Source: Halosolutus amylolyticus
GTDB lineage: Archaea; Halobacteriota; Halobacteria; Halobacteriales; Natrialbaceae
Length of the DNA: 64,000 nucleotides
Reading direction: 5' to 3'
Assembly: GCF_023566055.1 (NCBI RefSeq)
Contig: NZ_JALIQP010000008.1
Coordinates: 124,001 to 188,000 of the forward strand
In this document: positions 24,775 to 33,774 of the stretch, piece by piece
Layout of the letters: each line of letters opens with the position of its first letter
Position numbering within the stretch: position 1 is the stretch's first letter
Made by a program: the position numbers and the translations under genes
The notes under the pieces: model-generated
The model's input: the letters and a program-made list of their open reading frames with translations, nothing else
The model's database searches: none
What the model was told of the DNA's origin: nothing

Positions 24775-25158
24775 ATGCAGTATCTCGTCGGCACCGAGTC
24801 GGTCCACACGACGGCAGCGATCTGTGACTACCTCGACGATCGAGCGACGGTCGACGACGAGGTCACGGTCGTCTCCGTCGCCCCGTCCGAGTCGCCCGCC
24901 GCGCAACGGGACAGTCGGGAGGCCCTGAACGTCGCCCCCGTCAGGCTGGCGGCGATCGGATCGGTCGAGACCGAACTCCGCGAGGGCGAACCGGCCGCGG
25001 AACTGCTCGCGGCCGCCGGCGAGATCGGCGCGGACGAGATCGTGATCGGGGCGCACGGCGGCACTCCGGGGGCGACAGTGGACGTCGGATCGACGGCGGA
25101 GGAGGTCCTCGCGAACGCGGCACGGCCCGTCGTGGTCGTCCCGATCCCCGACCTGTAG
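24775..25158 (+). CDS. Universal stress protein (UspA) family
   Basis: A 127-aa alpha/beta protein with the Usp C-terminal signature ADEIVIGAHGGTPG...STAEEVLANAARPVVVVP, where the GxxG-9-G(S/T) pattern binds nucleotide, although the first glycines are shifted. The start is taken at ATG 24775 (MQYLVGTES). Cassette A has landed 32 bp upstream, so the original promoter has probably been displaced; transcription may now begin inside the cassette end. It is shorter than typical Usp (about 140). Confidence 0.78.
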   Translation: MQYLVGTESVHTTAAICDYLDDRATVDDEVTVVSVAPSESPAAQRDSREALNVAPVRLAAIGSVETELREGEPAAELLAAAGEIGADEIVIGAHGGTPGATVDVGSTAEEVLANAARPVVVVPIPDL

Positions 25159-25249
25159 CGGCGGATAGCGGGTGCCGATCGCGATTCAGCAAGTCGTTCT
25201 CGAGGGTCGGCGGATAGATTTATGACCGCCGAGCGAACAGGCGTGGGAA

Positions 25250-25702
25250 ATGGTTTCGCCGCACGAGAGCTGGGAGGACGTCGAGGAGGGGTATCGGACG
25301 GAACGCGTCGGCGTGTTCGTCGAGCCGAGATCGATCGGGGGCGGCGACGGACCGACGCGATCGAAGATAGAACCCGTGGAATCGGCCGCGATCGTCTACG
25401 CCGTGACGATGTGCCGGCCGCTGGGAAGCGCCCTCGAATCGGAAACCACGCTGGTCTCGTTCGACGACGGCAGGACAGCCTGGGAGTACGCGAACCTCGT
25501 CACGCACTTCGTCGCGGAATCCGCCGACGCGAACTTCGCGGAGTCACAGCTCCGGGGCCGCGTCGGACCGCCGGCCGATCGGTGGGAGCCGGACGAGCTA
25601 GTCTCCGACCGCGGCGCATTTGCCGTGTTGCGCGAACAGGTCGGCCACCACGTGGACAAGATCGAGCACCTCGTGAACGGGACGCCGGCGCTGGTGGAGT
25701 GA
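25250..25702 (+). CDS. Hypothetical haloarchaeal protein, 150 aa
   Basis: A soluble acidic protein with no recognised domain. Segments such as VESAAIVYAVTMCRPLGS and AWEYANLVTHFVAESADANF look like ordered alpha/beta structure, and codon use matches neighbouring genes. A TATA-like ATTTATG (25216-25223) about 28 bp before the ATG supports a leaderless start. It stands alone between a Usp gene and the convergent MATE exporter. Confidence 0.6.
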   Translation: MVSPHESWEDVEEGYRTERVGVFVEPRSIGGGDGPTRSKIEPVESAAIVYAVTMCRPLGSALESETTLVSFDDGRTAWEYANLVTHFVAESADANFAESQLRGRVGPPADRWEPDELVSDRGAFAVLREQVGHHVDKIEHLVNGTPALVE

Positions 25703-25750
25703 GCGGGGCGATCGGCCGACGTGCACTCGAACGGATCCTGTGCCCCCGAG

Positions 25751-27265
25751 TCAATCGTCGCTCGGCGTCGTCTCCGGCCGGTAGCCGCGGCTGATGACCT
25801 TCCAGCGCCCGGTCGCGAACCGGTAGTAGTTGATCACCGCTGGCGTCGCGGTTTCCGCGACGAACGCGAGGTAGAGCCCCGCAATCCCGAACGCCGGGAT
25901 CGAGATACCGGGAACCGCCACGCCGAGGAGCGGGATCGTCCCCGGCGAGGGGATCGAGAGGCCGACGGCGCCGAGATACGCGATCGGGATCGCGAGCCCG
26001 AACATCCCGAGTAACTGGCCGTAGAACGGCCACCGCGTATCGCCGCTGGCCTTGAGCGCACCCGCGGCACCGGTGTAAACCCCCTGCAGGACCACCGCCA
26101 CGCAGGCCGCGTGGACGAGCGAGACCGCGGTCGGGACCGACAGTTCGGCCGGGTCGTTCGTGAACGCGAGGACGATCGGTTCGGCGAAGACGGCGACGAT
26201 CGCGGCCGAGACGAGGTAGACGGCGACCGAGAACCGGACGATTTCGCGCCCGTACTGCTCGGCACCGCGCTCGTCGCCGGTCCCAAGTTCCTGCCCGACG
26301 AGGCTCGAGGCCGCGAGGCCGAACCCCCAGCCGGGCGTGTTCATCAGCCCCCAGATGCGCCGGGCGATGACGTAGGCCGCGACGGTGTCCGACCCGAAGA
26401 CGTCGACGATCGCGAGCATCGGGAACTCCGCGACGGTCCAGACCAATTTCGTCCCCATGACGGGGAGGCCGATCGTCGTCAGGTCCCGGACCGTTCCGGC
26501 GTGGACGTAGCTCCCCAGCGGATCGACGCTGACGGGGAACGGACCCATTCCCGGGAGCCGGCCCGCGGCGAGCCCGGTCGCGAACGTCGCGGTGACGACG
26601 ACGTTCGAGAGGACCGTCCCCATCGCCGCCCCGGCGACACCCATGTCGAAGCCGAAGATGAGCACCGCGTTGAGGACGATGTTGGCGATCGCGCCGCCCG
26701 CGCGGACGACCATCGGCGTCCACGCGTCGTCCATCCCGACGAAGGTGCGGCTCCCGATCAGGTTGAGCCCCGCGAAGGGAATCCCGAAGCCGACGATCCG
26801 CAGGTACGTCGCGCCGAGGTCGATCGCCTCGGGATCGGAACTGAGAAGCGAGATCAGTTCGGTCGGGTACGCCCAGAAGACCGCGGTGATCGGCACCGAC
26901 AGGAGGACGACGAGCAACGCGCTCGATCGAATCGCCTGGCCGAGCTGGTCGAACGCCTCCGCGCCGTAACGCTGGGAGACGAGCGCGATCGTCCCGCCGG
27001 CGACGCCGCCGCCGATGGTGAACGCGAGGCCCCAGAACGGGGAGGCGAAGCCGACGCCCGCGATCGCGGCCGGGCCGACGGCGATCCCGACCATCGCGAC
27101 GTCGACCGCGTTCTTCGACATCCGCGCGAGCCCGGTGACGATGCGCGGCCACGCGAGATCGGCGGTGCGGCGCGCTCGCTCGGCCTCGATGAGGCCGACG
27201 CTGGCGAGCGCGAGCCCGATCCAGAGGATGCACAGCCGGATCGGGTTCGGCGGGCGAGAGACCAC
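25751..27265 (-). CDS. MATE family efflux transporter
   Basis: A 504-aa polytopic protein with the two-fold repeated 12-helix layout of MATE exporters, which extrude drugs or organic cations in exchange for Na+ or H+. Characteristic blocks are MSKNAVDVAMVGIAVGPAAIAGVGFASPFWGL in the first half and the related PVMGTKLVWTVAEFPMLAIVDVFGSDTVAAYVIARRIWGL at the start of the second half. The start is a GTG at 27265. Conserved haloarchaeal MATE proteins have the same length. Regulation is not evident. Confidence 0.9.
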   Translation of the reverse strand: MVSRPPNPIRLCILWIGLALASVGLIEAERARRTADLAWPRIVTGLARMSKNAVDVAMVGIAVGPAAIAGVGFASPFWGLAFTIGGGVAGGTIALVSQRYGAEAFDQLGQAIRSSALLVVLLSVPITAVFWAYPTELISLLSSDPEAIDLGATYLRIVGFGIPFAGLNLIGSRTFVGMDDAWTPMVVRAGGAIANIVLNAVLIFGFDMGVAGAAMGTVLSNVVVTATFATGLAAGRLPGMGPFPVSVDPLGSYVHAGTVRDLTTIGLPVMGTKLVWTVAEFPMLAIVDVFGSDTVAAYVIARRIWGLMNTPGWGFGLAASSLVGQELGTGDERGAEQYGREIVRFSVAVYLVSAAIVAVFAEPIVLAFTNDPAELSVPTAVSLVHAACVAVVLQGVYTGAAGALKASGDTRWPFYGQLLGMFGLAIPIAYLGAVGLSIPSPGTIPLLGVAVPGISIPAFGIAGLYLAFVAETATPAVINYYRFATGRWKVISRGYRPETTPSDD

Positions 27266-27395
27266 GAGAATCGGCTTGAGCTATCCAACTGCGACAAAAA
27301 GACCTTCCCGACGCGGCAGAGGCCACCGGTTTCGAAACGAAACAGCTGGTTCGATCTGCCGGACCGCAGAGCGAACGCAGCGCGGACCCCGGTCG

Positions 27396-27797
27396 TCACT
27401 CGACGACGAGGACCGGGATCGACGACTCGGTCGCGACCTGCTCCGAGACGCTCTTTCGCAGGAATCGTTCGAGTCCCCGGTTCCGACCCATGACGATCAG
27501 GTCCGCCCCCGCCTCGTCCGCGTAGTCGAGGATCGCCCTGTGTCGCAGCCCGTGCGTGACGGTCGTTCGGACGTCGTCGACGCCCGCCTCCCGCGCCCGG
27601 TTCGCGACGAACGTAACGGCCTCCTCGCCGATGGGTTCGAGGTCCTCGAAGTCGATCCCGGGCGCGATTTCCGCGGAGTTGATGACGTAGAGCGCGTGCA
27701 GCGTCGCCCCGTGGACGGACGCAAGTTCGACTGCCTCGTCGATCGCCCGCTCCGTGTTGTCCCGTCCGTCGGTCGGGATCAGGATGTCGTCGTACAT
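27396..27797 (-). CDS. Universal stress protein (UspA) family
   Basis: A 133-aa Usp with a start typical of the ATP-binding class (MYDDILIPTDGRDNTERAIDEAVELA). The nucleotide motif is degenerate: GADLIVMGRNRGLERFLRKSVSEQVATESSIPVLVVE has GRNRG in place of GTHG, while the S-V/S-E-x-V element is kept. Such proteins bind nucleotides and help cells survive stress. It lies between the MATE exporter and the thiolase on the same strand, with gaps over 100 bp, so it is probably transcribed alone. Confidence 0.88.
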   Translation of the reverse strand: MYDDILIPTDGRDNTERAIDEAVELASVHGATLHALYVINSAEIAPGIDFEDLEPIGEEAVTFVANRAREAGVDDVRTTVTHGLRHRAILDYADEAGADLIVMGRNRGLERFLRKSVSEQVATESSIPVLVVE

Positions 27798-27906
27798 GGG
27801 GGTACCGTTCGACCACGCGCGTAAAAAGTGCTGAGATGAGCGAGAGAGGCCTCCCGACGCGATCCGCCCCGGCGATCCGTCCGGGGATCGAATCCCCCGA
27901 CGCCGG

Positions 27907-29082
27907 TTACAGCCGTTCGACGATCGTCGCCACGGCCTGTCCGAACCCGATACACATCGTACAGAGCCCGTACCGATCGCCGCGACGATCGAGTTCGTGG
28001 ACCAGTTTCGTCAGCAGCGCCGACCCGGTCGCGCCCAGCGGGTGGCCGTGGGCGATCGCGCCGCCGTTGACGTTCGTCCGGTTCCAGGGCGCACCGGTCT
28101 CCGCGAGCCACGCGAGCACGACCGAGGCGAACGCCTCGTTGATCTCGAACAGGTCGACGTCGTCGATCGTCATGTCGGCCTTCTCGAGGACGTTCTCCGT
28201 CGCCGGGATGGGTCCCGTGAGCATCGTGATCGGGTCGACGCCGACGACCTCGGTCTGGACGATGCGCGCCATCGGCTCCCAGCCGCGTTCTTCCGCCGCG
28301 TCCGCGCTCGCGACGAGCACCGCGCTCGATCCGTCGACGATTCCCGAGGAGTTGCCCGCGTGGTGGACCCCCTCGCCCTCGGGTCGGAACGCGAGGGGTA
28401 ACTCGGAGAGCGTCTCCGCCGACGTGTCGGGCTTCGGGTGACCGTCCTGCTCGACCGTGATCGACTCGCCGTCGAGGGTCGTCTCGACGGGGACGATCTG
28501 GGAGTCGTACCGACCCGCCTCCCAGGCCTCGGCCCAGCGTTGCTGAGAGTCGACCGCGACGCCGTCCACGTCGTCCCGCGTCAGGTCCCACGCCTCGGCG
28601 ATCCGTTCGGCCGACTCGCCCTGGCCGATCGCCTCGTCGTAGTGATCGAAGTAGGTGTCGGTGAGCGCTCTCCGATCGATCACGCCGGTCTCGGCCTCGC
28701 CGTCCGAGCCCATCGGGACGCGGGTCATGTGCTCGACGCCGCCGGCGACGATCACGTTCTGGAAGCCCGCCCGAATCTCGCTGGCCGCCCAGTTGACCGC
28801 CTGCTGGCCGGAGCCGCACATCCGGTTGAGCTGGACCCCCGGCACCTCGTCGCCCCAGCCGGCCACGAGCGGCGCGAGCCGACCCACGTTCAGCCCCTGC
28901 TCGCCGACCGGCGTCACGCAGCCGTAGACGACGTCGTCGACGATCGCCGGATCGAACTCGGTGCGCTCCTCGAGCGCCCGGAGCGGTTCGGCGGCGAGAT
29001 CCTGCGGGTGCGTGTCCCGGAACGCGCCGCCGCGGTCGCCAAACGGTGTCCGCACTGCGTCGACGATCACTGCGTCATCCAT
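27907..29082 (-). CDS. Thiolase family protein (acetyl-CoA acetyltransferase)
   Basis: A 391-aa thiolase. The acyl-accepting Cys is in QLNRMCGSGQQAVNWA. The conserved NEAFASVVLAW and GGAIAHGHPLGATGS blocks supply the Asn and His, and the second catalytic Cys is in LCTMCIGFGQ. It condenses or cleaves acetyl-CoA units, feeding beta-oxidation-like or mevalonate pathways. Length and motif order are normal. No partner genes of fatty-acid metabolism are adjacent, so the physiological direction is not settled. Confidence 0.92.
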   Translation of the reverse strand: MDDAVIVDAVRTPFGDRGGAFRDTHPQDLAAEPLRALEERTEFDPAIVDDVVYGCVTPVGEQGLNVGRLAPLVAGWGDEVPGVQLNRMCGSGQQAVNWAASEIRAGFQNVIVAGGVEHMTRVPMGSDGEAETGVIDRRALTDTYFDHYDEAIGQGESAERIAEAWDLTRDDVDGVAVDSQQRWAEAWEAGRYDSQIVPVETTLDGESITVEQDGHPKPDTSAETLSELPLAFRPEGEGVHHAGNSSGIVDGSSAVLVASADAAEERGWEPMARIVQTEVVGVDPITMLTGPIPATENVLEKADMTIDDVDLFEINEAFASVVLAWLAETGAPWNRTNVNGGAIAHGHPLGATGSALLTKLVHELDRRGDRYGLCTMCIGFGQAVATIVERL

Positions 29083-29179
29083 ACCCGAAGGAGGTCCGTC
29101 TCACGATATCAAAGTACGGGATCGGGCCGTTCGCGACGTCTATTCGTCGGAGCCGATCGTGGGGCGCGATCGTCGCCGC

Positions 29180-29902
29180 TCAGACCCGATCGAGGGCCGC
29201 GAGCCACTCGAACAGTCGATCGAGGACGCGCTCGTCGGCGTCGTCGGTGAAAACGTGGCCCTCTCCCACGAACGCCTCGAGCACCACGTCGATCTCGAGT
29301 GCGCTCGCGGCGTCGAAACTGTGTTCGATCGGGACCGACTCGTCCGCGCGCCCGTGGAAGATCGCGATCGGGACGTCCTCGATCGCGTCGACGACCTCGT
29401 CGAACGGGAACGACGCCAGGTCGTCGAAAAACCGTCGATCGATCCACCTGTCGTCGTCGAACCGACAGGCACCTTCCTCACGGACCACCGCCTCGTACTC
29501 GGCGAACGCGTCGTTTCGCGTGACCGGCGCGCGGGTCGCGATCGCCGCCGGGGCGACCCGATCGCGGGCCGTCGCGTGGAACGCGACCTTGCCGCCGAAA
29601 CTCGACCCGAAGAGGACGAGCGAGTCAGGATCGAAATAGTCGGCGACCGCGGAGAGATCGGCGATTTTAGCGCCGAGCGGCTGGTCGGCGAAGACGCCGT
29701 CCGACTCGCCACAGCCCCGGAAGTCGAACCGGACGGCGTTGAAGCCCTGATCGACCGCCCGCAGGGCGCGTCGTTCGTAGCTCCCGGACTTGTCGCTCAG
29801 GAAGCCGTGACAGAACACGAGCCAGCGGTTCGAGGGGGCGGCGTGGTGGACGGCAGCGACCGATTCGTCGTCGGTAACCGCGATACGGTGTCGCTCGGCC
29901 AT
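29180..29902 (-). CDS. Alpha/beta hydrolase
   Basis: A 240-aa serine hydrolase of the alpha/beta fold. The oxyanion region is VFCHGFLSDKSG, the nucleophile elbow is GSSFGG (residues about 98-103), the acid is probably Asp in HGRADESVP, and the catalytic His is in GEGHVF near residue 217. It resembles small acyl-peptide-hydrolase/esterase-like proteins; the substrate is unknown. It stands alone, 97 bp from the thiolase start. Confidence 0.85.
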   Translation of the reverse strand: MAERHRIAVTDDESVAAVHHAAPSNRWLVFCHGFLSDKSGSYERRALRAVDQGFNAVRFDFRGCGESDGVFADQPLGAKIADLSAVADYFDPDSLVLFGSSFGGKVAFHATARDRVAPAAIATRAPVTRNDAFAEYEAVVREEGACRFDDDRWIDRRFFDDLASFPFDEVVDAIEDVPIAIFHGRADESVPIEHSFDAASALEIDVVLEAFVGEGHVFTDDADERVLDRLFEWLAALDRV

Positions 29903-30100
29903 ACCGCAGGCTAGCCCGGCGGAGCAGTATAGTCGTACGGACCGGAGAACGATGGCTCACGGTCGCGATCGAAGCGAGTGAGAAGAGGGCGGTGAGAGCA
30001 CCCTGTCGGACGCGTCGATCGCGCCCGCGAAGACGTGCGTTCGACGATAGCCGGTGTGGGGGTGTTCGACACCGGGGCCCGGTCGAACGACTCGTCCGCG

Positions 30101-30403
30101 TCAGTCTTCGACGTAGATTTCGGGGTCGACGACGGAGTCAGTCGAGAGACCGCCGTGGTTGACGATCGTCACGTCGGCCACGTCGCCGGAGAACCGGAAG
30201 CGCTGCGTATCGGCTTCGACGGCCCCTTCGGCGGTCGTGCCGGAGACGATCGTCGCTTCCTCGGACGCGACGGCGTCGATCATCTCGATTTCGCCGTCGA
30301 CGGTGATTTCGAAGCTGGCTGGCGTTCCCTGACCGTCGACCGTGATGACGTTCGGGAGGGCTGTTTCGTCGTCCGTGCGCTGGTCCGTGTCGAGACCTTC
30401 CAT
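30101..30403 (-). CDS. Hypothetical protein, 100 aa, beta-rich
   Basis: A very acidic protein of about 100 residues that appears to be mostly beta strands (NVITVDGQGTPASFEITVDGEIEMID, RFRFSGDVADVTIVNHGG). No family was recognised; it resembles small haloarchaeal proteins of unknown function. The ATG at 30403 is preferred to a TTG at 30412 because a GCTTATGC box lies about 28 bp before it. It is divergent from the SPW-type P-type ATPase. Confidence 0.6.
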   Translation of the reverse strand: MEGLDTDQRTDDETALPNVITVDGQGTPASFEITVDGEIEMIDAVASEEATIVSGTTAEGAVEADTQRFRFSGDVADVTIVNHGGLSTDSVVDPEIYVED

Positions 30404-30562
30404 ACCGGGCAACTCCGGCAGTTGGGCATAAGCTTTACCCTCTCATTATCACTAGTAATTGGCGAATGTGTCCCTCGGCAAAACGAATCGACCGGGACCG
30501 GCGACGTGGGCGACGCAGGCAGGTATCCACGCTTATTGCGCTGGGGGGCGAACCCCCGGCGC

Positions 30563-33211
30563 GTGAACGCCGATCACCGGGGTGAGGATCGCTGCTCGCT
30601 GTGTGGGACACCGATCGGTCCGACGACCGGGGACGGACCGACCGCGTTCTGTTCGTCCGGCTGCCGAGAGGTTCACCGGGCGCTCGGGGAGGCCGAACAG
30701 GATGCTGACGACGGCGGTCGGACGGCAGAGACGGCCACGCAAGCGTCGAAGGCGCCCGATCGAGTAGCTGAGGCGGCCGATCGATCCGGTCCTGCTGACC
30801 CAACCGGGACAGCGGCTGATGACGGGGACAGCGACGACGACCGCGACGAGACCGGGGCGGCGACCGAACGGGCGTACTTCCGGATCGACGGGATGCACAC
30901 CGCCTCCTGCGAGGCGTTCCTGGAATCGATCGCCGAGGCCCAGGACGGCGTCACCAGCGCCGCGGCGAGTTACGTGACGGAGTCGATCCGGGTCGACCAC
31001 GACCCCGATCGCGTCTCGAAGACCGCCCTCCGCGACGCGCTGAGTACGATCGGCTACACCGCCTACCCCCGGGACGAGGCGACGAACGAGACCGAGGGCG
31101 ACGGCGGATCGACCCGGCGCGATCGCGAGATGACAGGGATGCGGAAACGGCGCAGCGAAGACATGCTCGAACTCCGCTACGTCGTCGGCATCGTCTTCGG
31201 GTCGTTCCTGCTGGTGCCGTACGTCACGATCTTCTACCCCGTCTACCTCTCCGCGTTCACCGACTGGTGGATGCTCTCCCTCTACGAGGACGCCTTCGGA
31301 AGTCTCGAGGGGCCCCGCCTGTTGCCGCTGTTCGCCGGACTGACGGCCGCGATCCTCTACCTGACCGGGCGGCCGCTGTTGCGCGGGGCGTACGTGAGCC
31401 TGACGCTCCGCCGGCCGGACACCCGATTGCTCGCCGCGCTCACCATCGTCAGCGCGTTCCTGTACGGGACGGTGGCGTTACTGCTCGGACGGAACGACGT
31501 CTACTTCGACCTCACCATCCTCGTCGCCGTGCTGGTGATGGGCGCGACGTTCTACGAGACGATGGTCAAGCGGCGCGCGATGAACCGGCTCACGGACCTC
31601 ACGGTGTCCCAGGTGGACGACGCCCGACGGCTCGAGGGCGACGGCACGACGACCGTTCCCGTCGGCGACCTCGACTCGGGCGATCGCGTGCTCGTCCGCG
31701 AAGGCGAGCGCATCCCGGTCGACGGCGTCCTCGCCGAGGGGCCGTGTACGGTCGACGAGGCGATCGTCACCGGCGACTCGCTGCCCGTGACCAAACGGGC
31801 CGGCGACGAGGTCGTCGGCGGATCGATCGTTCGGGGAGACGCCGCCGTCGTCGCGGTCGGCGATCGGACGACGAGCAGCATCGATCGCCTCACCGAAACC
31901 GTCTGGGACGTCCAGAGCGCGGATCACGGCGGGCAACGCGTCGGCGATCGGCTCGCCACCGTCGCGCTCCCGATCGTACTCGCCGTAGCCGCAATCGTCG
32001 GACTCTACGGCCTCACGCGCGGCGCGACCGCGACGACGACGGTGCTTCCCGCGTTGCTCGCCGTGATCGTCGTGAGTCCGTGGGCGCTCGATCTCGCGAC
32101 GCGGATTTCCGTCGGCCAGCACCTCCAGGCCGCGCTCGATCACGGCATCGTCGTCTTCGACGAGAGCATCTTCGAGCGGATCCGGGGCGTCGACACGGTC
32201 GTCTTCGACAAGACCGGGACCCTGACGACGGGCGAAATGACGGTACTCGAGAGCCACGGTCCGGCCGACCTGATGCGCACGGCCGGCCGCCTGGAACGGC
32301 GGAGTACCCACCCGATCGCGGCGGCGATCGAGTCGGCGTTCCTCGACGACGCGGGTGACGGGAGCGAGAGTGGTGGCGAGGGAAGCGGTCGATCGGATCG
32401 CCACCTGGCCGATGGAGGACAGGCCGATTGCGGTCGGACGGAGGGCGGGCAGGCCGATCACGAACGCGGTCACGAGATCGACGAGTTCCGGAGCCACGAG
32501 ACCGGCGTGGAGGGCGTCGTCGACGGCGATCGGGTCCTCGTCGGCCACCCGGACCTGCTGACGGATCGAGGGTGGACCATCGAGCCGTCGATCGCCGATC
32601 GGGTCGAAAGCGCCCGCGAATCGGGCCAGATACCCGTCGTCGTGGGACGCGACGGGACCGCCGAAGGCGTGATCGTCGTCGGCGACGAACCCCGGGCCGA
32701 CTGGGCGGAGACGGTGACGACGCTCCACGACCGCGGCGTCGAAATCGTCGTGCTCACCGGCGACGATCGGGCGGCCACCGACGTCTTCCGGGACCATCCC
32801 CACGTCGACCGGGTCTTCGCGGGCGTCCCGCCGAACGGCAAGACGGCCGCGATCCGCCGGCTGCGCGCCGAGGGCCGCGTGGCGATGATCGGCGACGGGA
32901 CGAACGACGCGCCCGCACTCGCCGCGGCCGACCTCGGACTCAGCCTCGGCAGCGGCACCGCGCTCGCCGCCGACGCGGCCGACGTCGCGATCGTCGACGA
33001 CGACCTCTCGGCCGTCGATCGCGCGTTCAGGCTGGCAGCGGCCGCGCGCACGCGACTCAAACAGAACCTCGGGCTGGCGCTCGTCTACAACGCCATCGCG
33101 ATCCCGATCGCGCTCGCCGGCGTCCTGAACCCGCTGGTCACGACCGGTGCACTCCTCGTCTGTACGGGACTCGTCGTGGCGAACGGGTGGCGGCCGTTGC
33201 TCCGGACGTAG
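30563..33211 (+). CDS. P1B-type ATPase homologue with SPW in place of the CPC motif
   Basis: An 882-aa protein with the full P1B layout: N-terminal Cys cluster (CSLCGTPI...FCSSGC, residues 11-34), an acidic low-complexity linker, an HMA-like domain (GMHTASCEAFL), membrane helices, actuator (IVTGDSLPVTK), DKTGTLTTGEM and GDGTNDAPALAAADLG. The sixth-helix motif that binds metal in transit, CPC in the paralogue at 7812, is Ser505-Pro-Trp507 (VVSPWALDLATRISVG), and the HMA CxxC is TASC. Catalytic phosphorylation motifs are intact, so it should hydrolyse ATP, but copper transport by the usual route is unlikely. The start is GTG 30563, about 27 bp after a TTATTG box. A His/Asp/Gly-rich insert lies in the nucleotide-binding domain. 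Confidence 0.88.
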   Translation: MNADHRGEDRCSLCGTPIGPTTGDGPTAFCSSGCREVHRALGEAEQDADDGGRTAETATQASKAPDRVAEAADRSGPADPTGTAADDGDSDDDRDETGAATERAYFRIDGMHTASCEAFLESIAEAQDGVTSAAASYVTESIRVDHDPDRVSKTALRDALSTIGYTAYPRDEATNETEGDGGSTRRDREMTGMRKRRSEDMLELRYVVGIVFGSFLLVPYVTIFYPVYLSAFTDWWMLSLYEDAFGSLEGPRLLPLFAGLTAAILYLTGRPLLRGAYVSLTLRRPDTRLLAALTIVSAFLYGTVALLLGRNDVYFDLTILVAVLVMGATFYETMVKRRAMNRLTDLTVSQVDDARRLEGDGTTTVPVGDLDSGDRVLVREGERIPVDGVLAEGPCTVDEAIVTGDSLPVTKRAGDEVVGGSIVRGDAAVVAVGDRTTSSIDRLTETVWDVQSADHGGQRVGDRLATVALPIVLAVAAIVGLYGLTRGATATTTVLPALLAVIVVSPWALDLATRISVGQHLQAALDHGIVVFDESIFERIRGVDTVVFDKTGTLTTGEMTVLESHGPADLMRTAGRLERRSTHPIAAAIESAFLDDAGDGSESGGEGSGRSDRHLADGGQADCGRTEGGQADHERGHEIDEFRSHETGVEGVVDGDRVLVGHPDLLTDRGWTIEPSIADRVESARESGQIPVVVGRDGTAEGVIVVGDEPRADWAETVTTLHDRGVEIVVLTGDDRAATDVFRDHPHVDRVFAGVPPNGKTAAIRRLRAEGRVAMIGDGTNDAPALAAADLGLSLGSGTALAADAADVAIVDDDLSAVDRAFRLAAAARTRLKQNLGLALVYNAIAIPIALAGVLNPLVTTGALLVCTGLVVANGWRPLLRT

Positions 33212-33373
33212 TCCGGCCGATCGTGGCACGTGAGCGCGACGCCGTGATCGAGCGAAAACCGGTGGAACCGATCGGGAGCAACCGATGGAATCGTACGGAC
33301 TACTGGAAGTCAGTTCCGGCGCAACCGCCGCCCGGATCGCGGTTCCACCGATACCTCGGTACAGCAATCCGTA

Positions 33374-33571
33374 TCAGTCGCCGTCAGCGAGCGAACGCGA
33401 TACGAACGCCGCGTTGTGTTCGTCGACGAGGTTCTGGAGGCGGGTCGTCTGTTCGGCGGCGAACGTCACGGGTGCCTCGTCCGTGATCGATCGCGTCGTC
33501 CCGCCGATCGGCTCCGACTGCGGTGGGGGCGCAGTCGCGGTGGATCGCGGCTTCGTGTGTCGGATGCTCAT
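33374..33571 (-). CDS. Small hypothetical protein, 65 aa
   Basis: A small polar protein (MSIRHTKPRSTATAPPPQS... then FAAEQTTRLQNLVDEHNAAFVSRSL). Its Pro/Thr-rich N-terminus looks disordered and its C-terminal helix amphipathic. A TATA-like TTTATTATG about 35-40 bp before the ATG supports expression. No family recognised. It sits in the gap between the ATPase and the methyltransferase-associated gene. Confidence 0.45.
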   Translation of the reverse strand: MSIRHTKPRSTATAPPPQSEPIGGTTRSITDEAPVTFAAEQTTRLQNLVDEHNAAFVSRSLADGD

Positions 33572-33774
33572 TGCTGGATCGGTCGCTACTTTCCCTTTCC
33601 CACCAAAACATAATAAACGTTCATTAAGGTATGTGAGCGCGGCCCACGATCTTCGTCGGTGGCCCGCCGAGCGGACCGACCGCCGAGCAGGACACAATCG
33701 CGGACGGTCACCAACTGGCGACTGTCACGACGTATGCGAAAGAAATAGGACCACCACTCGTCTGGGTCCGGCGT

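Noticed and set aside
31478-33367. 629-codon minus-strand frame across the SPW ATPase
   Set aside because: Antisense shadow typical of GC-rich DNA; the plus strand encodes complete P-type ATPase motifs.
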